From Bacteroidaceae bacterium (GTDB taxonomy: Bacteria; Bacteroidota; Bacteroidia; Bacteroidales; Bacteroidaceae), in the NCBI GenBank assembly GCA_017524545.1, contig JAFXVN010000047.1, positions 1-64,000 of the forward strand: a DNA stretch of 64,000 bases, read 5' to 3'. The position numbers were made by a program, and so were the translations under genes. Shown piece after piece: positions 24,741-33,659 of this stretch (its first letter is position 1; each line of letters begins with the position of its first letter). Below the pieces are notes generated by a model. It made no database searches, was not told the origin of the DNA, and saw nothing but the letters and a program-made list of their open reading frames with translations.

Positions 24741-26306
24741 ATGCCAATAAAGAAGAAAAGGATATCCCCACGTCAGAAGATGATCAACCTGATGTACCTG
24801 GTCCTCCTGGCCATGCTGGCACTCAACGTGTCAACAGACGTACTGGAAGGTTTCTCGCTTGTGGCAGACGGGCTAAAGAAAAGTACCGAGAATGCCTCCA
24901 AGGTCAACCAAGGCATCTACAGCACCTTCGAGCAGCAGATGAAGAGCAATCCTGCCAAGGTGAAGGAATGGTACGAGAAGGCGCAGTATGTGCGTGGCAT
25001 GAGCGATTCGCTCTATAACCTTGCGGAGGAACTCAAAGAAGCCGTCGTCAGGGAATCTGACGGCGAAGAGGGTGACGTGAACGACATAAAGAACCGCGAA
25101 GACCTGGAAGCCAGCACACAAGTCATGCTTGCCCCAGGCAAAGGACGCGGCAAGGAACTCTACGATGCCATCAACAGCTACCGCAAACGCATCGTACAGA
25201 TGGTGACAGACCAGGAGAAGAAGGAAATCATCTCCAGCAACCTGAGCACAGAAGTGCCTACAAAAGCAACGACCCTCGGCAAGAACTGGCAGGAGTATTC
25301 CTTCGAGAACATGCCTACGGCTGCCGCTGTGACGCTGCTTACCAAGTTGCAGAGCGATGTGCGCTATGCCGAGGGCGAGGTGCTCCACAACCTCATTAGC
25401 AATGTCGATGTCAAGGACATCCGCGTGAACCAGCTCAATGCCTACGTCATCCCTAATGCCCAGACAATCGTGCAGGGCGGACGCTTCAGCGCACAAATCA
25501 TCATGGCAGCTGTCGATACCACCCGCCGCCCGACCATCTACATCGGTGGCCGTGAGATTCAGAGCGACAAAGGCTACTACGAAACCGTGTGCAGCAAGAC
25601 GGGCGACTTCACCTTCAGCGGCTACATCGAGATGCTGAACGGCTCTGGCGAAAAGGTGCGCCGCGACTTCTCGCAGAAGTATAGCGTTGTGGCTCCCAGT
25701 GCAACCGTCAGTGCCGACATCATGAATGTGCTCTATGCCGGCTACGACAACCCGATGAGCGTCTCCGTGCCTGGCGTGCCAAGCAGCAAGCTGCGTGTCA
25801 GCATGACAGGCGGAACCTTCGAGCAGAAGGGCGAAGGCAAGTACAATGCACGCCCCACGACACCCGGAACAGAGGCTGTCATCACTGTCTCCGCAGAAAG
25901 CGAAGGCCGCCATCAGGAGATGGGCAAGTTCACCTTCCGCGTGCGTAAGCTGCCCGACCCCACCGCCTACATCGCATACGCAGGCGAGGGAGGCGACGAG
26001 AACCGCTTCAAAGGCGGCAGCATCTCCAAGCAAGTGCTCATGGGCACCGAAGGCATCGGCGCAGCCATCGACGACGGACTGCTCAACATCGCTTTCCGCG
26101 TGAACAGCTTTGAGACGGTCTTCTACGATGCAATGGGCAATGCCGTCCCCTATAAGAGCAACGGCGCGAACTTCTCCGACCAGCAAAAGGCACAGATGCG
26201 CGGTCTGGCTCGTAACAAGCGATTCTACATCACCGACATACACGCCACTGGTCCCGACGGCATAGAGCGCACACTGGACGGTGCCATGCAGGTCATCATA
26301 AAATAA
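24741..26306 (+). CDS. gldM: T9SS motor subunit GldM/PorM
   Basis: This 521-residue protein has a short cytoplasmic N-terminus (MPIKKKRISPRQKMINLMY), one membrane helix (about 18-35, LVLLAMLALNVSTDVL), then a long periplasmic part. The periplasmic part is helical at about 40-220 and then has the beta-domains characteristic of GldM (for example VIPNAQTIVQGGRFSAQI near 235). It spans the periplasm from GldL to the GldK/GldN ring. The gap before it is filled by GATTATTCAGA-type words, and the gap after it by a GC-rich element and TAAATGGTAAATGAT words. Confidence 0.95.
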   Translation: MPIKKKRISPRQKMINLMYLVLLAMLALNVSTDVLEGFSLVADGLKKSTENASKVNQGIYSTFEQQMKSNPAKVKEWYEKAQYVRGMSDSLYNLAEELKEAVVRESDGEEGDVNDIKNREDLEASTQVMLAPGKGRGKELYDAINSYRKRIVQMVTDQEKKEIISSNLSTEVPTKATTLGKNWQEYSFENMPTAAAVTLLTKLQSDVRYAEGEVLHNLISNVDVKDIRVNQLNAYVIPNAQTIVQGGRFSAQIIMAAVDTTRRPTIYIGGREIQSDKGYYETVCSKTGDFTFSGYIEMLNGSGEKVRRDFSQKYSVVAPSATVSADIMNVLYAGYDNPMSVSVPGVPSSKLRVSMTGGTFEQKGEGKYNARPTTPGTEAVITVSAESEGRHQEMGKFTFRVRKLPDPTAYIAYAGEGGDENRFKGGSISKQVLMGTEGIGAAIDDGLLNIAFRVNSFETVFYDAMGNAVPYKSNGANFSDQQKAQMRGLARNKRFYITDIHATGPDGIERTLDGAMQVIIK

Positions 26307-26369
26307 ACAGCCCCCTCCCCTCTCCAGGAGAAATAGTAAATGGTAAATGATTAAATGGTAAATGATATT

Positions 26370-27446
26370 ATGAAACGCATACTTTCTCTCATAATGGTCA
26401 CATTCCTTGTGGCAGGTGCAGCAAAGGCACAGCCCGCCAAGCGTCGTGCTATCACAGCCCCGGCAACCGAGCAAGCAAAATCCTCTGCCACCGACCGCGC
26501 ATCCCTGATGTTCCCCACCACGGCATCCATGCCGGACGATGTGGTGTGGAAGCGCGACATCTACCGCCAGCTCGACCTGACGAAGGACAAGAATGCCCCG
26601 ATGTACTATCCCGTTGAGCCGATGGGCAAGCAGGTGAACCTCTTCACCTACCTCTTCCGCCTCATCCTCACCGGCCGCGTCACCGCCTACACCTACAAGC
26701 TGGACGGCAACGAGTCATTCGCCGAAAAGGACAAGCTCGAAGTGAAGGACATGCTGGAGCGTTACGGCATCTATTATGAAGAAAACGACGGCAAGCTGAC
26801 CGTTGCCGACAGCGACGTACCCAGCGCCGAAGCCACACGCTACTACATCAAGGAGAGCATTTACATGGATCAGCGCACCGGCATCTTCAAGACCAAGGTG
26901 ACAGCCCTCTGCCCCATCCTTATGCGTGGTGCCGACGAGTTCAGCACCGATGCCACACCCTACCCGCTCTTCTGGGTCAACTACGACGATGTGGCTCCCT
27001 GGCTTGCCAAGCTCCCCATGATGCCCAGCAACCTGAACAATGTCACCAACATGACGGCAGACGACTTCTTTGCCATGAACCGCTACGAGGGCAAAATCTA
27101 CAAGACCAACAACATGCAGGGCAAAGTGCTTGCCAACTACTGCCCCACAGACAGCGACATGGTGGCAGAGCAGACCCGCATCGAGAAACAGATAAACGAC
27201 TTCGAGAAGAACGTCTGGGGCAGCGGCTTCCTGCCCGACACGACAAAGAAGGACAGCCTCGATGCAGAAATGGCAGCAAAGGAAGAGAAAGCGACAAAGA
27301 AATCTTCCTTCTTCGGCAGCCGCTCCTCAAAGTCAAAGAGCAGCGACACCACCACCGCCAGCAGCACAGCAAAGAAGGAGAAGAAAGAAGCGAGCGAACC
27401 CGCAAACTCCTCCCCCCGCGTCAGCGCCCGCCGTCAAAGAAGGTAA
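26370..27446 (+). CDS. gldN: T9SS periplasmic ring protein GldN/PorN
   Basis: This protein of about 358 residues has a signal peptide (MKRILSLIMVTFLVAGAAKAQ) and the GldN core (VVWKRDIYRQLDLTKDKNAPMYYP, LFRLILTGRVTAYTY, RYYIKESIYMDQRTG). It partners with GldK. The last 70 residues form a Lys/Ser-rich low-complexity tail. ATG at 26370 is chosen because the signal peptide begins there. A strong hairpin follows 24 nt after the stop, so this ends the operon. Confidence 0.93.
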   Translation: MKRILSLIMVTFLVAGAAKAQPAKRRAITAPATEQAKSSATDRASLMFPTTASMPDDVVWKRDIYRQLDLTKDKNAPMYYPVEPMGKQVNLFTYLFRLILTGRVTAYTYKLDGNESFAEKDKLEVKDMLERYGIYYEENDGKLTVADSDVPSAEATRYYIKESIYMDQRTGIFKTKVTALCPILMRGADEFSTDATPYPLFWVNYDDVAPWLAKLPMMPSNLNNVTNMTADDFFAMNRYEGKIYKTNNMQGKVLANYCPTDSDMVAEQTRIEKQINDFEKNVWGSGFLPDTTKKDSLDAEMAAKEEKATKKSSFFGSRSSKSKSSDTTTASSTAKKEKKEASEPANSSPRVSARRQRR

Positions 27447-27470
27447 CTAACATACTATAACATAATCGAG

Positions 27471-27501
27471 AGGAGCATGAAGATTCGTTCTTCATGCTCC
27501 T
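27471..27501 (+). terminator. Terminator of the T9SS operon
   Basis: AGGAGCATGAAGA pairs with TCTTCATGCTCCT around a TTCG-type loop just after gldN. The T run is poor (TACTTGATT), so part of its role may be RNA stability. Confidence 0.6.
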
Positions 27502-27680
27502 ACTTGATTAGGAATTAGAGGAAATTGCCCCATAATTTCCTCTAACTTCTCCTGCATTTCTCTTTTTTGGGGAACACCCTTATTATCTTTGTACCCAAAT
27601 ACACATGTAAACGAGATGGAGTACCAGCTTTTAGGCGACTATATTTGTGCAAGCACTAAAAACATAAAAGGTCTCGAAAA

Positions 27681-27746
27681 ACTGTTTCGCGTGTGGAAAC
27701 ACTTTGTTTCACGGGCGAAACAAGTTGTTTCGGCACGCGAAACAAA
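27681..27746. repeat. Array of GTTTC..GAAAC mini-hairpins
   Basis: Three consecutive units share the arms TGTTTC and GAAACA with different 6-8 base centres (GCGTGTG, ACGGGC, GGCACGC). One unit, TTTGTTTCACGGGCGAAACAA, is shared with the array at 28303-28382. It lies in the gap between the T9SS terminator and the PIN remnant. Confidence 0.7.
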
Positions 27747-27750
27747 ACAG

Positions 27751-27893
27751 CTAGTATTCCTCTATCCTTATGACTTTCACCTTGGGGAACTCTATCTCAT
27801 TAAGGACTTTGAAATGCGAATCATTATATGGTAAGGACTCTCCCGCGAGACACACATCAAAAGGCAGCTGGTGTCTAAGACAATCCTTCTCAT
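27751..27893 (-). pseudogene. PIN-domain toxin remnant (internal deletion and frameshift)
   Basis: The start overlaps the antitoxin stop (TGATG) and reads MRRIVLDTSCLLMCVSRESP, a typical PIN N-terminus with the first catalytic Asp. After about 22 codons the frame is lost, and another frame reads NDSHFKVLNEIEFPKVKVI to a stop at 27751, a typical PIN C-terminus. About 90-100 middle residues, including the other catalytic acids, are missing. The junction is within TACCATATAATGATTCG. The toxin is therefore almost certainly dead. It sits downstream of an intact antitoxin-like gene. Confidence 0.75.
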
Positions 27894-28126
27894 CAGGCAT
27901 GAATATAGGGAGTACGCATGTGCTGCTTACCCCATTCCTCAATCTTTTCACCGCTTATGACCCCAGACTCCCACAAGCGGTCGGCTTCAGCATCCACTTC
28001 CTTAGAATAGAAATCAAACAAGGCTTTCTTCAGTTCCTTCAATGACTTCTCTGTGTTACACCTGTTTAGCATCTCCAATATATGGAGTTGCCCTATATTA
28101 AATGTTGTTGGTCGTGTCGCTATCAT
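27893..28126 (-). CDS. Antitoxin-like small protein of a PIN toxin-antitoxin pair
   Basis: This 77-residue helical protein (MIATRPTTFNIGQLHILEML at the start, HMRTPYIHA at the end) matches a layout I recall from Bacteroides and Prevotella, in which such a protein precedes a PIN-domain protein. It overlaps the start of the PIN remnant, as in a coupled module. The frame is intact although its toxin is deleted. It may be a leftover or may still neutralise other PIN toxins. Regulation is unknown. Confidence 0.7.
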   Translation of the reverse strand: MIATRPTTFNIGQLHILEMLNRCNTEKSLKELKKALFDFYSKEVDAEADRLWESGVISGEKIEEWGKQHMRTPYIHA

Positions 28127-28302
28127 GTCTTTTGTATGATGTTAAACGCCTATAGTTTTTCCAAAAATACAAACAATAATTCGAACTGCCAAGCGATTCG
28201 GATTATTTCTGAAAGAAAGATGCTTTATTTTACTCTAATGAGTCTTGTCTGGAGGAACTCATCAAGCGTAACGAGGTTCAACAAAGGGAAGGGGACCATT
28301 TT

Positions 28303-28382
28303 GTATCACACGTTGAAACGATTTGTTTCACGGGCGAAACAAACTGTTTCAGCGTGTGAAACAGTTTCTCGTAACGTGCTGT
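28303..28382. repeat. Second array of GTTTC..GAAAC mini-hairpins
   Basis: Units with arms TGTTTC/GAAACA and centres ACGGGC and AGCGTGT are flanked by partial units (CACACGTTGAAACG, GTTTCTCGTAACGTG). It shares one whole unit with 27681-27746. The 28127-28538 gap otherwise holds only the promoter of the TSCPD gene and ACG-rich words. Confidence 0.7.
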
Positions 28383-28507
28383 GTTGAATGATGTGGCGTG
28401 CATCGTTGAATGAAGAAACGTGAGGAGACGTACTTCGCGATGCGTTGAGGTGTGTGAAGGAAAGAGAAAAAATGTGGGAATTGGCACGGCATCTAAAGAT
28501 TTTTTAC

Positions 28508-28516
28508 TACCTTTGC
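28508..28516 (+). promoter_or_regulatory. -7 element of the TSCPD gene
   Basis: TACCTTTGC lies 23 bases before the ATG at 28539, with a TTG about 30 bases further upstream. It probably also serves the serpin gene, which follows after 38 nt. Confidence 0.5.
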
Positions 28517-28538
28517 AGACGAGAACAACATAATCATT

Positions 28539-28805
28539 ATGAAACACACACAGTACATGACGCAGGGAACCTGCTCGAAAGTGATTGACGTAACGGTGGA
28601 TGACAACGATGTTATCCAGCAAGTGTTCTTCGTTGGCGGCTGCAACGGCAACTTGCAGGGCATCAGCCGACTGGTGACGGGACAGAAGATTGACGACGTT
28701 ATCCAGCGGCTGAACGGCATCCGCTGCGGCGCGAAACCCACCTCGTGCCCCGACCAGCTGTGCAGAGCCTTAGAGCAGCTGAAACGAGAGCCTTCCCTTG
28801 CCTGA
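28539..28805 (+). CDS. TSCPD domain protein (TIGR03905 type)
   Basis: This small 88-residue protein carries the TSCPD motif itself (GAKPTSCPDQLCRAL near residue 68) and the family core TQGTCSKVIDVTVDD, VFFVGGCNGNLQGISRLVTGQ. Related domains occur in ribonucleotide reductase-associated proteins, but the function of the stand-alone form is unknown. The conserved cysteines (12, 34, 63, 70, 75) could bind metal; that is inference. There is no signal peptide. Confidence 0.88.
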   Translation: MKHTQYMTQGTCSKVIDVTVDDNDVIQQVFFVGGCNGNLQGISRLVTGQKIDDVIQRLNGIRCGAKPTSCPDQLCRALEQLKREPSLA

Positions 28806-28843
28806 AAGGAACAACAGTCCATTAACCATAAAACGATACAGCC

Positions 28844-31321
28844 ATGAAAAAATTTCTTCTTTTTGCGAGCGTCCTTATGGCGTCCGTCATAGGGTTCAAC
28901 GCCAAGGCCAATCCTAAAAGTATTGACTTGACAGACAACGAGTACCTACTCGTGAGGAACAATAACCGCTTCGCTATCAACCTCTTCCAAAAGGCCAGGG
29001 CGCAGGAGACGGAGCAGTCCTCGATGGTGCTCTCCCCTTTGAGCATCACCATCGACCTGGGTATGTTGAACAACGGTGCCAACGGCATTACTCGCGACGA
29101 GATTGATGCCGTCCTGGGCAGTCAGGGTGTGGGCGGCGCTGAGGTCATCAATCAGTTCTGCAAGAAAATGCTTATGGAGAGCGGCACCCTCGACGAGAAG
29201 ACACGCGTGTCCATCGCCAACAACATCTACTTCAATTCGTGGAAAGGCTACGAACTGCTGCCAGCCTTCGTCGAGACGGCCCAGCAGTATTACGATGTAA
29301 CGCCCGAAGTCCGCAATTTCAGCGACGGGCAGACGCGCGACGTCATCAATCAATGGTGCAGCGACCACACGGAGGGCATGATTCAGGAGGCCCTTAGCGA
29401 GAGCGAGTTTCGCGACGACGTGGTGAGCTACCTGCTGAATGCCATCTACTTCAAGGGCGAATGGACGCACAAATTCAATGCCGCTGAGACACAGCGCTGC
29501 CTCTTCGACGAGGGACGCGCCGAGACGCAGATGATGCATCAGTACAGCGAGTTCTCCTACGCCGAGAACAATGTCTATCAGTCCGTCATCCTGCCATACG
29601 GCAACATGGCCTATCAGATGATGGTCTTCCTGCCTAAATGGGGCAAGACCATCGACGACGTGCTCAGCGCATTGGGCGAAATGGATGAAGATGAATGGAT
29701 ATACCAGTATGGCACAAGCCATGTGGACCTCTACCTGCCCAAGTTCGAGACCACCACAGACCTGCACTTGGAGGACATCATGAAGTCCCTGGGTCTGACC
29801 AACGCCTTCATGGGAGGCTATGGCTTCAATAAGTTCTGCAACGCGACGACTTGGATAAGCATGATGAAGCAAGTGGCCAAGATAAAGCTCGACGAGGAGG
29901 GCACAGAGGCATCGGCTGTAACAATCATCGAGGACGATGAAGGTATCGATGCCCCAAGCTATGCTGAGTTCATTGCCGACCACCCCTTCCTCTACCTTAT
30001 CACCGAGCGCAGCACGGGCACCATCTTTTTCATGGGGCAGTATATGGGCGAGCCATTGAAGAATGTACGCAAGGACATCGACCTCACAGCAGAGGAAAAG
30101 AAGCTCGTGGAGAGCAACAACGACTTCGCTTTCAACCTGTTCCGCAAGGCAAGAGGCGAAGAGAGCAGCATCATGTCGCCCTTGAGCATCACCTATGCCC
30201 TTGGCCTGATGAACAACGGAGCCGCAGGAGAGACACAGCAGGAAATCAACCAAGTGCTGGGCTTCGGCGATGCTGGAGCTGATGCTATCAACGCTTTCTG
30301 CCGCAAGATGCTCAGCGAGGCACCGACGCTCGACGAGACGACAGCAGCCGAGATTGCAAACACAGTCTTCGTAAACAGCGGGCTGGGCTTTGAGCTACAA
30401 GAGGAGTTCATCGAAAAGGCAAATGCCTTCTATGACGCACAGCCTCAGTCGCTCGACTTCAACGACATGCAGAACGCCCTCGACATCATCAACGGGTGGG
30501 CCAGCGAGCGCACGCACGGCATGATTCCAGAAGTGCTCAACGAGCAGTCATTCAAGCCCACAGCCGTCAGCTACCTGCTGAATGCCCTCTACTTCAAAGG
30601 GGCTTGGACGAACCCATTCGACAAGGAATTGACACGCGAGGAATCGTTCAATGGCGTACAGACCGTGCCGATGATGAAACAATATGAGAAGTATGAATAC
30701 ACAGAGAACGACCTCTACCAAGCCGTCCGCCTGCCCTATGGCAACGAAGCCTATCTGATGACAGTTTTCCTGCCACGCGAAGGCAAGACCATCGATGAAG
30801 CCCTTAGCGAGATGAGCGGCAAGGACATAGAGTTCATAGCATCGACCTATGATGTGGATTTAAAGCTGCCACGCCTCAGCACCAGCTCGAACATCCCGCT
30901 CACGAACATCATGGAGGAGCTGGGTATGCCAAAGGCTTTCACGATGCAGGCCGAGTTCCCGTACTTCTGCAACGACAATATTTATATCAGCAATATGTTC
31001 CAGAAGGCCATCATCGACCTTAATGAAGATGGCACAGAAGCAGCTGCTGTCACCGTGATTGAAGACTATTCAACAGGTATGCCCCGCTATGTGACCTTCC
31101 ATGCCAACCGTCCGTTCTTCTACACCATCAGCGAGCGGAGCACAGGCGCCATCTTCTTCATCGGGCAATACACAGGTCCAGGCACGGCCTCGCCTGTCGA
31201 AGGCCCCGCCTCAGCGCTTTCCAAAGAGAATGAAACCATGTATAACCTTGCCGGACAGCGCATTAGCAAGCCCCAGCACGGCATGAACATCATCGGTGGC
31301 AAAAAGGTTGTCATCAAGTAA
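28844..31321 (+). CDS. Secreted two-domain serpin with T9SS-type tail
   Basis: This 825-residue protein has a signal peptide (about 1-22) and two complete serpin domains in tandem (about 30-405 and 410-785), then a tail (MYNLAGQRISKPQHGMNI, ending KKVVIK) resembling a T9SS signal. Serpins trap serine or cysteine proteases. Both domains keep the mobile hinge (EEGTEASAVT at 351, EDGTEAAAVT at 728), so both should be inhibitory. Counting from the hinge, the reactive bonds fall near EGIDAP in domain 1 and STGMPR in domain 2, so the two heads have different specificities. It may protect the cell from host or competitor proteases. Cotranscription with the TSCPD gene is likely. Confidence 0.92.
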   Translation: MKKFLLFASVLMASVIGFNAKANPKSIDLTDNEYLLVRNNNRFAINLFQKARAQETEQSSMVLSPLSITIDLGMLNNGANGITRDEIDAVLGSQGVGGAEVINQFCKKMLMESGTLDEKTRVSIANNIYFNSWKGYELLPAFVETAQQYYDVTPEVRNFSDGQTRDVINQWCSDHTEGMIQEALSESEFRDDVVSYLLNAIYFKGEWTHKFNAAETQRCLFDEGRAETQMMHQYSEFSYAENNVYQSVILPYGNMAYQMMVFLPKWGKTIDDVLSALGEMDEDEWIYQYGTSHVDLYLPKFETTTDLHLEDIMKSLGLTNAFMGGYGFNKFCNATTWISMMKQVAKIKLDEEGTEASAVTIIEDDEGIDAPSYAEFIADHPFLYLITERSTGTIFFMGQYMGEPLKNVRKDIDLTAEEKKLVESNNDFAFNLFRKARGEESSIMSPLSITYALGLMNNGAAGETQQEINQVLGFGDAGADAINAFCRKMLSEAPTLDETTAAEIANTVFVNSGLGFELQEEFIEKANAFYDAQPQSLDFNDMQNALDIINGWASERTHGMIPEVLNEQSFKPTAVSYLLNALYFKGAWTNPFDKELTREESFNGVQTVPMMKQYEKYEYTENDLYQAVRLPYGNEAYLMTVFLPREGKTIDEALSEMSGKDIEFIASTYDVDLKLPRLSTSSNIPLTNIMEELGMPKAFTMQAEFPYFCNDNIYISNMFQKAIIDLNEDGTEAAAVTVIEDYSTGMPRYVTFHANRPFFYTISERSTGAIFFIGQYTGPGTASPVEGPASALSKENETMYNLAGQRISKPQHGMNIIGGKKVVIK

Positions 31322-31345
31322 AGACCAAGCATTATATACACAAAG

Positions 31346-31377
31346 AAGCCGCTCCATCCTTTCGGACGAAGCGGCTT
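31346..31377. terminator. Bidirectional terminator between the serpin gene and groL
   Basis: AAGCCGCT pairs with AGCGGCTT around a 16-base loop in the 108-bp gap between convergent genes. A GC-rich palindromic element (CCCTCTCC..GGAGAGGG) follows at 31387-31425. Confidence 0.65.
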
Positions 31378-31429
31378 TGCTATTTATCACCCTCTCCTTT
31401 TGGAGAGGGATGGGGTGAGGCTCGCCTTT

Positions 31430-33255
<1,826 letters not shown>

Positions 33256-33528
33256 TTAGCTCAAGATTGCCACTACGTCGCTCTGACGCATGATGAGATA
33301 CTTGTTGCCTTCAATCTCCACCTCTGTGCCGGCGTACTTGCCATAGAGCACCTGGTCGCCCTCTTTGAGGACCATCTCTTCGTCCTTGGTGCCGTTTCCT
33401 ACGGCTACGATTGTGCCTTTCAGGGGTTTTTCCTTAGCGGTGTCGGGGATGATGATGCCGCCTACTGTCTTTGTCTCTGCAGGTGCGGGCTCGATAAGCA
33501 CGCGGTCTGCCAATGGTTTTACGTTCAT
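33256..33528 (-). CDS. groS: Co-chaperonin GroES
   Basis: This 90-residue heptameric lid of GroEL has N-terminal [16 protein letters not shown], the mobile-loop region [16 protein letters not shown], and the C-terminal [13 protein letters not shown]. The length is normal. It is the first gene of the groS-groL pair. No HrcA/CIRCE operator was recognised upstream. Confidence 0.97.
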   Translation of the reverse strand: MNVKPLADRVLIEPAPAETKTVGGIIIPDTAKEKPLKGTIVAVGNGTKDEEMVLKEGDQVLYGKYAGTEVEIEGNKYLIMRQSDVVAILS

Positions 33529-33659
33529 AAGTCTTTATTTAGTTAATTGGTTAGACATTTCACTCACATATATACAAAGTGCGTGCCAAAACGCCACGAC
33601 TGACAAAATTTCATGGATAGAAATCAATAGTGTCATAACCTGCTGGCCTGCTGAAGATG

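Noticed and set aside
27589..27834. Plus-strand ORF of 81 codons
   Set aside because: It consists largely of the GTTTC..GAAAC array and the antisense of the PIN remnant; no family resemblance.
27681..28382. Plasmid-type iterons or replication origin
   Set aside because: No replication initiator gene is nearby, and similar word arrays occur in unrelated places across the window.
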